Program-made: the position numbers and the translations under genes
Notes under the pieces: model-generated
What the model was told of the DNA's origin: nothing
What the model saw: the letters and a program-made list of their open reading frames with translations, nothing else
Databases searched by the model: none
Assembly (NCBI RefSeq): GCF_010183535.1
Contig: NC_071332.1
Coordinates: 2,108,001-2,172,000 of the forward strand
Direction: 5' to 3'
DNA: 64,000 bases
Source of the DNA: Caenorhabditis remanei
Taxonomy: Eukaryota; Nematoda; Chromadorea; Rhabditida; Rhabditidae
Shown: piece by piece, positions 32,722 to 44,500 of the stretch
How positions within the stretch are numbered: position 1 is the first letter of the stretch
Layout of the letters: each line of letters opens with the position of its first letter

Positions 32722-32723
32722 TA

Positions 32724-33836
32724 GAAATCGGCGGGTTCTATGTTTGTGACCTACTTTGGTAGGTTTTTGAAACTTATTCCCGGTCCGTGGAACCATAGCA
32801 AACAAGCATCAGGCTCGTAATAGGTCACAGACAAAGAACTCGCCGAGATATACATTTTCGAATATTTTTCAGCTCATAATTTTGAGATTCAAGCGAGTTA
32901 CGTGCCTTTTGGAGAGACACTGTTACCAGGCTTCATGGAATGGTTACATTAATTTTTATTTTTAGAGTTATGGGGCGTGAGCTATATCATTGAAAAGCTA
33001 AGAAAACGCAGATTCCAAATATATATGCAGTTTTGGCCCTTGAGGTCTGGTATTTGAGAAAAAAGAGATCAAAATTTATTACCTTACTGGCGTGTGAAAA
33101 GGTCCAAACTTTTACCTCGTTTTTTTTGAATACCAGGCTTCGTGGGCAAAAACTGAATATATATTTGGAATCTGCGTTTTCTCTTTTTTCCAACGATATA
33201 GGTCACATCGTTATCTTCAAACTGACTCCATAACTTTCCCTAGCAAGTTTGAAAAGTACAAATTACTGTAACGATTCCATGACCATAACTAGTTAGCACA
33301 GTCTAGTTCGTAGAAAATCAGCCACCCTGACAATACGAAATGTTTAACACTTTAGTATTTCCAATAATGTTAAGACTTTAAAACAACATGAAATCATAAG
33401 GAAAACGAGAAAATGGGCGGAGAGATGGAACTACCTGAGATCAAACAGTTCTCAAAGTGAAAGAAAGCACGTATAGCACGGTTACGGTAACTTATATGAT
33501 TTCAAATTAGTACTCGGAAATAAAATAATTAACAAATTCTTATTACTATTCCTGTCAATCACTAATAAATAAGAATTCCCAAATAAATAATCAACCCCAG
33601 CAAAACAAGGCCAAAAAGGTATTTAGAATGATGTCATCTCTAATTTTTCAACTTTTAGTCAATGATTTGTTTGAAGAAAATGATTTCATCGTTTCTCGCC
33701 CCCAGTCCATCTGTGTTTGATCTTGACGTCAACACGATGGGTGTATTAGTGGAGAAATGAAGAAAACGAAGAATAGGAAGGAGGAGGAGGATACTGTCAT
33801 TGCTGTCTGCTGCTGGTGTCATCTAAATCAATTTGC
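32724..33836. other. Repeats and upstream region of CX gene 1
   Basis: An R4 piece at 32725-32910 and an R3 foldback at about 32965-33253. From 33260 to 33836 repeats are absent; this is the likely promoter of the gene at 33837, with GATGTCATC and CTGTCATTG-type segments. No further exon is seen. Confidence 0.5.
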
Positions 33837-36291
33837 ATGCTGATAGCGCTTTTATTACTTTTCCTTCTTGTACCAGTTAGGGACAGTGTCCCCACTGTCA
33901 CTTATCATGCGTGAGTTTAGAGATAGGGCTTAGGGCATTGGGTTAGGGGGAAAACTGGGTTCATATAGACGCAACTTTAAATGGATTAGGTAAATCAAAT
34001 CTAGATCTTCATTTTTGTAGTTGACAACTTGTATGTAAAACTGCACGCTGAGATGGTATAGAGCTTGGAAGTAAGATAGAACGAGCTCAATCATAAGGTG
34101 GTGTAGTCCTCTCGGACAAGACTAAGTTTGAAGGCCCGTTATGATGTCTCAATTTAATAAATTAAGTTAAAAATTATATAGCATGTGTAGATCAAATCTA
34201 GATCTACATTTTTGTAGTTGACAACTTTTTTTGTGAAACAACACCCTAGAGAGATACGGTAGGTTGAAGTTAGGCTCTCTTTCTGAAGGCAAATTTTCAA
34301 AGTTTGGAAAACAACTGCAAACAATTTTTTTTTTCATTTTTCTCTAGAAATGTTCTAGAAAGAGCTCTACATAGTTTATTCTCATATTTTAAATCCTTAT
34401 ATAGTTTTTTTCCAACAAAAACCTACCCATTACAGTAATCTAGATTGATCCGACATCGAAATACCCGATTTTATGAAAAATTGAAAACTAAGAGTATTTA
34501 CAATTAATTAAAAGATTCTTTTAGACACTATTTATATGATTAAATATCTGAAAACGTGAGAATTCTAAATCTATTTTCAAAGTTTTTCTAGCGTGAAACC
34601 CCATTGAGATACAAGGCTTTTTGTCAGGCATCAGATTTTTTCAATTCGTAAATTTGCTTCGTCAAAACTAAAAGCCTGGTAACTCAGCGTATTTTGACGT
34701 TAGACAAATTCTAAAAACAGATTTAAAATCCTCACGTTTTCAGCTTTCTAATGATACCAAATTTTCCTTAGAAATCCAAAAATTGATTCATTTCCAGCCG
34801 CATTTCTTGAGAAGCTCTTTGAGGCGGCGAAGAATCAGATGTCTCTGACTACCTTTGTACTAGATGATCCACGTTGCGTACATACATAAATGTTATATTT
34901 TTGAAAAGCTGAAGACGTGAGAATTCTGAATCTATTTTCAGAATTTTTCAAGCGTAAAAACCCAATGAGATACAAGGCTCTTTGTCAGGTACCCGATTTC
35001 AATTACCTGTTAGGAACCTTCTCTGCCAAAATCCTTTTATCTCAGCGTATGTTGACGCTAGACAAATTCTAAAAACAGATTCAGAATCCTCACGTCTTTA
35101 GCTTTCCATTCATACCAAATTTTTTCTAGTGACATCACCACCAACTTCTACACTCGATTCGTCAAAACTGTCTACATGGAGGATATGAATAATTTTGATG
35201 TTAAAGAAGAGAAGAAACACAAAAAGTATATAATTCATCCAGATACTCCGATAGAATTTGAAAAGTATAAATACTATTGGAATGAGTCACATCCAGAACT
35301 GAAAGGAGTCATGAATGTCTGTGAGTACCGGATCAGTTGGATGATTGATTTGAGGGAACTTTATGAGGTATAGGTCTAGTAGATCAAATCACCAATTAAT
35401 AGTAGGAAGTTTCAGACCTATGCTCCGGACGGTTCTAAAATCAAATCTTTGTATTATCGATGCCACTTTGCGCAGTCATGTATGGGATTGGAGTGTCGGG
35501 TGGATAGTCGGCTCTTTGTTCCGCCAATGTGAGTTTTTTTTAATTGTTAAAGAAGGAAAACTATTAAAATTTTACATTAACTGCATAGACCAAGTCTAGC
35601 TCTCTATTTTTGTAGTTGACAACTTTTTGATAGCTCCGCCCACTCATGAGATAAACCTCCTTGAAGATAGGTACCTCGAAGAAGAGACGCAGAGTAGCGA
35701 GGGCATCTGATTTCTCTGCGTCTTTCCCCTTCACTCTTTCAGTCATCGTCTTTGAAGGTGATTATCTCAAAAATTAAAAATGCTATCAAAAAGTGGTCAA
35801 CTACAAAAATGTAGAGCTAAATATGATTTCTAGTTTTGTAGTTGATAACTTTTTGATAGCTCTGAACGCTGTTGAGATATAAACTGTTAAAGATTTGCGC
35901 GAGGGTGAGAGACACAGAGAAGCGAGAGGTCTGTATTCTCTGCGTTTCTTCTAATAACGCTATCTTTGAACCCGCTTAATTCAAAAGCGTAAATAGCTAT
36001 CAAAAAGTTGTCAACTACAAAAATGAAGCTCATGATTTCAGCTTTCTCACCGTTTTCATCACAATCTTCTGGGTATTTAAAAAGATGTTATGGAGAGATA
36101 TGAAGCGAGTCGAGCGGATTCAACGGGAAGCCCGTCTAGCTGAAGACCAGGGCACCGTACGTGTCGAGGATGGCCCCCCGTCCTACAACGCCGTCTTCTC
36201 CCTGGTCCCACCCTCCTACGAATCTGTTATGCTGGGAAAAATGACGTATTCTGCATCTTCTTCTGCATCTTCTTCTGTATCTACATCGTAG
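33837..36291 (+). CDS. Secreted-face CX-like, single-pass membrane protein 1 (PPxY tail)
   Basis: Role unknown. Exons 33837-33910, 35130-35367, 35416-35528 and 36042-36291 give 224 residues. A hydrophobic signal peptide (residues 1 to about 17) precedes an extracellular part. There a first Cys in CEYRIS is followed by C-x5-C and C-x4-C (CHFAQSC, CMGLEC), a pattern like the nematode CX module. One membrane helix at about 142-158 is followed by a basic region and a cytosolic tail with two PPSY motifs, which can bind WW domains. Exons 2 and 3 have exactly the lengths of the paralogue at 37771 (238 and 113 nt). Introns 1 and 3 are filled with R2 and R1 foldbacks. The first exon is far upstream and was found by matching the paralogue's signal peptide. 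Confidence 0.78.
34540..35115. repeat. Two R2 foldbacks in CX gene 1 intron 1
   Basis: Arms GAAAACGTGAGAATTCTAAATC / AAATCCTCACGTTTTCAGCTT (34540-34760) and GCTGAAGACGTGAGAATTCTG / AATCCTCACGTCTTTAGCTTTC (34905-35115). R1 pieces lie at 33990-34040 and 34185-34240. Confidence 0.8.
35585..36035. repeat. Two R1 foldbacks in CX gene 1 intron 3
   Basis: Standard R1 arms with centres containing AAGAGACGCAGAG and TTCTCTGCGTCTTTC, which are themselves inverted. Confidence 0.8.
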
Positions 36292-37770
36292 AGAATGTTT
36301 AGAGAGCTTGATCTGTTTTTACGGGTTTCTATGTACATGTTACAGTTCAGGGATTATAAATAAGAACTATTTAAACTTGTGGGTAGACACGCGACGCGAC
36401 CGCAGCGCGCCATCGTTAACAATTTACAAAAGAAGACTGAAAAAAAATGTTGTAAGACAATGTTATTGTTTTCCTTTTTATCACGCATTCTGTGATTTAT
36501 GATTACAATGATAAAGAACCTGAACAGGGGGAATTTTTAGTTTTTGGACTTTGGAACCGTGTATCTTGGTTCAATTGGATGTTAGAAACATTTTGAATAC
36601 ATATTCAGAATCCTCACTTCTTTAGCTTTTCAAAAATACTGCACATGACAAGACATAAAATTCAGGACATCCGGTCACCAAAAAATTTCAAAAAACAAAA
36701 AAGTTTAAAATCATTTCAGACAAAGGATTTTCAATGCCACGTATCTGGGCTCATTTTGAGCCCAGAACAAAATTAAACATAGATTCAGAATTCTCGCGTC
36801 TTCAGCATTTCATTCGTATAGCATTCGATGTGAAAAATCGTATTTCCAGAAAATTTAGTGAATCCGGAGGACATGCAGGACAACATATCGACTATACATA
36901 GAACTTATTATATTCAAAAGCAAGGTGTGCTTTTGAAAATTGACAAAGAAAATTTTTGAGACATTATGAAACTGGGACATTTCAAAACTAAAAAAAAAAG
37001 TGTCAATCCTGAATCTGTATCCAGTTTTTGTCAAGTAGCTTCATGAAGATTAACGAGATATGGGTTTGAACATTTTTGAGAATTTTGAAGCCATGAATCT
37101 CGGTCCATTTTGAGCCCAGAAAAAATTTGGATACAGATTCAAAATCGTCACGTCTTCAGCTTTTCATTAATATGAAATTCAGAACGTTTAAACAAACAAT
37201 GAAACAGATAGACTAAAATTCTGAATCGATATTCAAATTTTGTCAAGTATCGCCATGAAGCGAGATATGGATGTTTGAAGTTTAATCAGGCTAGTAGTAT
37301 AACTTTTTTGACTATTTTCTCGGGTTTTGGTAATTTACCCCGGCTCACGGTAATTAACGATAAGCCATTTAGGCCACATCCATAGAACTCGCCGAGATCT
37401 ACATTTTTGTATATTTTTCAACTCATAAAACTCATTTTGAAGCGAGTTACCGGCCAGTGTCGGCCCGTCTTGGCCCAGTTGACAAGTTTGCTATTCGCAT
37501 GTAATTCTACAAGTAATTCTATCACAAATTATACCTGGATACCATTCATTTTTATCCAATATCTACATTTTTAATGCTATCACCTCAAATAATCAACCAC
37601 ATTCTCCCTCTCCCTCCGTCATGAATTTGCTTTGGTTGACGTAATCTGGCACCACGAGGCGACAACAAAATTCAGAAGACATAGAGAGAAAAAGAAGGTA
37701 TCTAAGGCAACACTCACTCGCATTTCGGACATTTTGGCTCCACGAGCAAACACTTCACTTCTCAAAGGCT
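36292..37770. other. Intergenic repeats between the CX paralogues
   Basis: Diverged R2 arms from about 36540 to 37270 and an R4 piece at 37300-37490. The last 270 bp before 37771 lack repeats and are the likely promoter of CX gene 2. Confidence 0.5.
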
Positions 37771-39670
37771 ATGCTGATTGCATTTTTTATATCAATAGCC
37801 TTATTTATAGTCGTGGTGGAATCAGATAATGTTACTATAACAAGGACGTATCATTCGTAAGATTTCTATAATCTCAAAATCAATCAAAAATTTTCTCTTC
37901 CAGTTATGACTCCGATGAGACCTACCAACGATTCATTCAAACAATCTACAAAGAAAACGCGGCGGTTTATTTTGATTCGTTCGAATATGATTATGATATT
38001 CACTACAAAATCCGTCACGAGCATCCCCTGGAATTCGAGAAGTACAAGTATTATTGGAGTGAGAATCATGAGGAGCTCAAGGAATATCGGCATTTGTGCG
38101 AGTACTATTTCTCAGGGCATGATTCCTTAGAGTTGTTCAGGGTGAGTCCAGTGGGGCGTACTTGTCTTCTTCAGGACGACACCACACATTTAGGCAGTTC
38201 TTGATAAGTACTAGCCAGTAACTTTGTAGTATCTCGTAGTCCAGTAGAGCGTAGAGTCGAGTGGAGGAATTCGAGATTGTTGACGATGAATTTGAGATCT
38301 TTTTATGCAAAAATATGAAAAATCACAATTTTTTTTTACTAAAAACCGATAATTTTGAGTCTAAATGTAGATCTGAGTGTTCGGATGTCTCAGGAACAGG
38401 TTTTTGAGCGACAAATTTCGGATTATGAACCAAAATTGATATTTCCATGTCCAGATGTGTGTCTGGATGTCCGGATATCCGAAATTCGAGTAATATGAAA
38501 ATACCGCGTTTTTAAGCCCTAAATTCAAGGCATTTAATCCCAAAAATTGACATTCTTACGTCCATCTGTGTGTCCTGATGTCCGGATGTCACTTTGAAGT
38601 TTAAGTGCTCTGCAAAAATTCTGGCGCCTGTGGGTCTACTGTAATTTGGACGCTTTAAGTTCCAGGACAAAAATTTTGATGAACGCGGAGTGTCCGGCAC
38701 TTGAGAAACGCGTAATCGGAATATCAGAGTGTCGTAAAAAAGGAATTTTTGAGGCTTCTGTAGGCCTTCAAAAAAATAAAATTTTCTACCGGTAATACAT
38801 GAGACTAGGAAGCTGAAGACGTGAGGATTCTGAATCTGAAGTTAAAACTTTTCTAGGGTTTAAACTGACCGAGATACATCGCTTTTTTGTAAAGTCGAGT
38901 GGATCATGTCTAAAAATTGTATGATCTCGAAGACTATTGCATAGACGGAATCTGCGCGCTCCTTACAACCGCGCTCTACCGAAATCGAAGAAGATAGTGT
39001 GCGAAATTGAGAGACTCAGAAAAAAAGAGACATTTTTCAAGAGCATTTCGGTAGAGCGCAAATGCAAGAACTCTGCCGAGCTAATAGAGTCATTGTGATT
39101 AGAACCACCCTTGACTTTACAAAAAGCGGTGTATCTCGGTCAGTTTGAGTATTAGAGACATTTGATCTACAGATTCAGAATCCTCATGTGTTTAAGTTCC
39201 TTGTCTCCCTAACCGATTACCCTTAATATCTTAACCCAATTCTTCCAGACCCACTACCCCAACAACACTCAACCCAAATCCTTCTTCTTCCACTGCTCAT
39301 TCCCCTACTCTTGCATTGGAATCGAGTGCCAAATCGAGACCCGATTCGTGTTAGGTGTCATGTAAGTCTCCCATGGCATCGACCTCTCAGAACACACAAA
39401 ACTTCCAGATTCGTCCTGGGCCTCATTCTCTCCCTCTACTTTGCCCGAAAGTGTATAATGAAGGAGATCAAGCAAATGGAGAAGATCCGAGACCAATGCA
39501 CCCGGCCACAGTACCCACGGGGTCCCCGATTCATGCCACCGATGACTCCTCTGGAAGCACCACCACCCTCATATAACGTCGTGTTCTCCTCCACGTCACC
39601 ACCGTCCTATGAATCTGTGGTCAGGGATAAGGTGACATACACCTTACCGTCTTATAGTTCGGTTGCCTAA
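37771..39670 (+). CDS. Secreted-face CX-like, single-pass membrane protein 2 (PPxY tail)
   Basis: Paralogue of the gene at 33837. Exons 37771-37856, 37904-38141, 39249-39361 and 39409-39670 give 232 residues. The order is signal peptide (about 1-17), an acidic tyrosine-rich stretch, PLEFEKYKYYW (nearly identical in the pair), CEYYFS, then CSFPYSC and CIGIEC with the same spacing as the paralogue. A membrane helix at about 144-160 and a proline-rich tail with PPPSY and PPSY complete it. Intron 2 (38142-39248) contains R2 and R5 arms. WW-domain ubiquitin ligases or scaffolds are natural partners for PPxY tails; here that is inference only. Confidence 0.8.
38945..39075. repeat. R5 foldback (GAGCGC type)
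   Basis: CGCGCTCTACCGAAATCGAAG facing TTTCGGTAGAGCGCAAATG, with AATTGAGAGACTCAGAAAAA between. Further copies are at about 39700-39795 and 43012-43210. Confidence 0.75.
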
Positions 39671-41343
39671 CCATGGACTTATTAGCTCAGCAGGTTTCTT
39701 TCAACTGCGCTCCACCGAAACTCTCTCTTTTTTTCTCTGAGTCTCTCAATTTCGCACACAATTTTCTTCGGTTTCGGTAGAGCGCGGTTGTAAGAAGTGT
39801 ATATGAGAGGGAAATGAATTTTCGATGTTCTGTGACTGTCTTCTATGTTTTTATGTGTTTTTATAATAAAAAATCAACTTTTCCAGTCCGAATATGAATA
39901 AAACATGTCTCAGGTGTAACCATGGAAACGTTAACACCTGCTTATTTATGTGTAAGTTTTTCGCGACATTTATATGACATTTGAATTGAGAAAAAGGTTA
40001 TGATAGGAAATTGGTGTGGGGGACTAGACAACATTTTGCAATTCCAGTAAATCTAAAAGCTATGATAGTAAAGAAAAATTGAAACCTAATTTTACATTGG
40101 TAAAATACGCGTCACAACGCGATTCACAAATTCTTACAGGTTGCATTTTCCGACGTGTTTAGAAAAAAAATGTAGAAAAATAGGGAAACAATTTGAAAAA
40201 TGCATATTTTACAGTTCTTCAATATGCGTAATAATTTTTTATATGACCTGAATAACCCCATTAGAGATCTGACGCGGTTTACTGATAAATGCCAATCTAA
40301 TAAGGGTTACGGTAGGCGTAATCGGGATTTCGCTGTTCAAATTTTCATAAAACTCTCTGAATGAGTGTCTATAAAAATGCGGAGTAACAAATATATTGAT
40401 GATGTGTTAAAATTTTGGAGCGTGATTTATATCATTTCAAAGCTGATTACGTGAGGATTTTCAATCTATTTTCAAAATTTTTGTAGGGTCTGATTGAACG
40501 GAGATACAAGGCTTTTTACCAGGCATCAAATTTTTGTGAGTTCATTTATTTTCTCGGTTAAAACTAAAATCCTCGCATCTCAGCGTATGTTGGTGTTAGA
40601 CAAACTTTGAAAACAGATTCAGAATCCTCACAACTTCAGCTTTTTGATCATACCACATTTTATAGTATAACACCACAGAATATCTCCTATTTTCCAGTGA
40701 CAACACCAGCAATTTCAACATTTTCCTAGAGTCAAGACAAACTTACTAGGGAAGGCCTCCAGATGATCGTAGAGTTCCGGGGCGTGACTTATATCATTGG
40801 AAAGCTGAGAAAACACTGATTTCAAATATATATTCAGTTTTTGCCCTCGATGCCTGGTACTCGAGAAAAACGAGCTCAAAGTTTTCAAAGTTTTCTGAAG
40901 TTTGACCTTGTTTTTCTCGAATACCAGGCGTCGAGGGGAATAACTGAATATATATTTGGAATCAGCGTTTTCTCAGCTTTTCAATAATATAGTTCACGGT
41001 CAAACGATGGTCTTCCCTAGTAAGTTACAAGACATTCCACTTTTTTCCAAAAAATATATGTATAACATTTGTCACCTAAACATATGTTTTACTTCGGCTG
41101 CTCTCAAAAATTTCATCAAAGTTCATATTTCCTAATAAAAAACAGCGTGTCCAACACACACACAATGACTCATACGTTGCTTTGTTTTTCCCCTTATTTT
41201 CTTTCACATCTATTCCTGCCCCCATTTCGCAATAACCTGAAATTCCATGACGCGCTTCGCTTCAACAAGAGAATTAGAGAAACATACATCATATCCTATG
41301 TCCGTCACCGCTTCTAGAAAATTCGACACCTCGTACTAAAACA
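39671..41343. other. Intergenic repeats upstream of the evectin-like gene
   Basis: R5 foldback 39700-39795, an R2 foldback 40430-40665 and a clean R3 foldback 40742-41027 whose ends read ACTTACTAGGGAAGG and CTTCCCTAGTAAGTT. No exon is seen at 39800-40420. Confidence 0.6.
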
Positions 41344-41597
41344 GTGTCTCTCTTAGCAACTTCCCCCCCCCTCTCTCTCTCTTTTTCCCGGGTCTCTATT
41401 CAGTTGTTGTCTCGTGTTGTGTGCTCTCTTATTTCTCTGCACCCTCTCCATCCGTCATACTCTCTCCTCGACGTCTGCCTCTCTAATTCTCGTCTCTCAC
41501 AAACAATCCTCTATTTCTGCCATCCGACCTCTGCCATTTCTCCAGTTTTTTTTGGTTTCACCGACTCGATTGTCTCTGCTCAAAAGTGCTCGGCGAT
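41344..41597 (+). promoter_or_regulatory. CT-rich promoter / 5' UTR of the evectin-like gene
   Basis: A pyrimidine-rich block (CCCTCTCTCTCTC and similar) directly upstream of the ATG at 41598, as is common for broadly expressed nematode genes. Open frames inside it are compositional. Confidence 0.4.
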
Positions 41598-44500
41598 ATG
41601 GGTGAGTTATAATAATTAGTTTTAATTGCATAATTGTTTTAAATCTGAACTTTTTGGTAAGAAAGAAGACAATTATGTATAGAAATACTAATGCAGTGTG
41701 TTATTGTTTTTCCCCCATCACTAGGAGTCCATGTGACAGAAAAGACAGAAATCGATAATTATCAAGATTAAGGAATCTGAGCCTAAAAATTAAGTTTTTC
41801 AATTAGTATAATATATGTCTGGAAAGCTGAAATTATGAGGATTCTGAATATAATTTTGAATTTGACCAAAGTGAAAAATGTACCGAGGTACTAGGGTTTT
41901 AGTTTCGATGTCACTACCCATTAAGGCTCAAATTGTTGTATCTCGGTTCATTTTGGTCGTAGGTCAAATTTGAAAACAGATTTAGAATCAGAAGAATTTC
42001 AGCTTTTCAAACACATATTTTTTTTTTTGAGTTTTACGGAAAATAATAGAACATATTATGGCTAGTTTTGAAGGGGTATTAAAACCGCGCCCGGGGGAGG
42101 CTTCCAAAAATTGAATTAATCTTTTTGAGATTTTTTCAATTTTTCATCGAAAATGTGAGCATTTTTGATGATTTTTCAGAACTCCTTCTAATTCAGAATG
42201 ATAGTCAAAAATGTGACTTTTTCGTGAAATTTTTTTTCAAAAATTCGAAAAATTTTAAGTTTTAAATTTTGGTGCCAATTTGACATTGACATTTGGAATT
42301 TCTGGGTCAGATATACTAACCAAGGATTTTGAAAAGCTGAAATCTGAAAAGAAACAAATTTAAAATTTCAGAAAATTATAAAATTCTTGTTTCTTCCATT
42401 TTTATATATGAGCGCAAATATACATATTCGCGCTTCATTTGAACATAACTCGGAAAATTTAAAATTGAAATATGTTGAAACTGGAATTTGAGAAAAAAAA
42501 TTGTCTGAAATTATCTGTACACAAGTTTATAGGAAATTCCAAAATATATTCCCCTTATGTCTAACGGCTAGACAGTACTCTCCTCGTTTTGTGTACTCTC
42601 TAGTTCTTCTCTTACAAAAAAAAGCCTATCATTCATAATTGAACAATAAAGATAGTTGAATCATACAAAAAAGAAAAATACGTTTCCTCAAATTTCATGA
42701 CAAACAACAGAACAAACATTGTGTATACCTACAACTAAAAAAATTTCAAAAATAAAAGATTTCCAGGTGACATACGCCGTCTGAAAGACGGAGACATTCT
42801 CAAGTACAGTTCCGGAATCTTCAGTTCAAAATGGAAGAGAATGTACGCTGTCTTGTTCAGCGATTCGAGACTTGTGTGGTTTGAGCAGAAGGGGGATCGT
42901 AAGCCGAAGGGAAGTGTCCTATTGAAAGATGTGATTCCTTATATTTGTGTCGGATTGATGACTGATCGGATGCCAGGTGAGAAATACATTTTTTTGTAGT
43001 TATTAACACGATACGCTTCTTACAACCGCGCTCAACCGAAACCGAAGAAAATAATGCAGGAAATTGAGAGACTCTGAGAAAAAGAGACATTTTTCAAGGG
43101 CATTTTGGTGGAGCGCGGTTGCATTACCGTAACCCCTGTTAGAAATGTCTCTTTTTCTTCGAGTCTCTTAATTTCACTTCATCGGTTTCGGTAGAGCGCG
43201 GTTGTAAGGCGCGCTAATAACATGTTCCAACATTTTTTTTGGTTTTCAGTAAAACGTCCAAACGTACCTGAGGGAAACTCTGTGCACCACTTGGTTGGAA
43301 TTGGAATGAACCCGAAAGCCGACCCTTGTCACTGGATTCTGTTCGCCTCGGATTCGGATATTGAGTGAGTTTCTTTGAAAATGATATGACTGGAAAGCTG
43401 AAGACGTGAGGATTCTGAATCTGGTTTCAGAATTTTGCTAGGACTAAAACTTGCTGAGATATGAGGATTTCAAAATCTGTTAAGAACCGAGATTCAATGA
43501 TTTGATGTTCAAGGGCTTGTATCTCGGTTTATTTCCGTCCTAGACAAATTTTGAAAACTGATTCAGAATCCTTATGTCTCCAGCTCTTAGAATATATGTT
43601 TTAAATTAAATAGTTCTAAAATCTTGATCCCTTTCCATTATCTTCAAAAGTCTAGACCAAAATTTGGCATTTATGAGGAAATTGAATTGAGAAAAACACG
43701 GCACAAATTGAATCATCTTATTTTTTGCGTCATTTTGACCTACTGGGAAGTTAATTAGGACACTAAGATTAGATTGGTCGAAAAATTGCTGTTTTGAAAC
43801 CATGGTTTCAAAATGGAACAGTTTCGAAAAGAAATGTTTTCACTGTTTCGAAATTTCTTGGTTTCAAAACAAAAAATGAGTTAACTTCAAAGCTGGCATA
43901 CATCTGTTACAAAAAGAGATCAAACATACAAATCAAAATTCCAGATCCTGGTTCCTCGAAATCACCAAAACCTTGCCAAAACCTGCTAACCCACCACCTC
44001 AAGGAGGACCAGGACCTCAAGGACCACCACCACCACAACAACAAGCGGGTAGTGGGGGATACGGTAAGTGATATCGAAATCGAAACTAGTATGGTTAAAA
44101 AGCTGAAGACGTGAGGATTCTGAATCAGGCTTCAGAATTCTGCTAGCATCACACCACGCTGAGATACACAGCATTAAACTTGTCATAACTTCAATGACGT
44201 GTATCTCAGCGGCCTTTGATGCTAGACAAAATTTGAAACCAGATTCAGAATCCTCACGTCGTCAGCTTTCTAGTCTTGTTTAAAATTTTACAAAAAAGTT
44301 TTTCCAGTCCCCCCTGCAGTCTACCCAAGTGCGCCTCCACCAGTGCAACCTGGCTACAATCCCCCTCGTCCAGGTCAAACCTACCCATCCCAAGGACCGC
44401 CCGCATACGGTCAACAGTACCCCAATAACTATCCCCAAGGAGGCGGTGGTGGCGTCCCCACGTCATCTCATACTACAGTAATCGTGAGGGACGGTGGCGG

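Noticed and set aside
36308..36502. 64-residue frame after CX gene 1
   Set aside because: Lies in the 3' flank, with no homologue or splice support.
38361..38700. Two overlapping minus-strand frames
   Set aside because: Lie in a CX gene 2 intron, in diverged GTCCGGATGTC repeats; no splice context.
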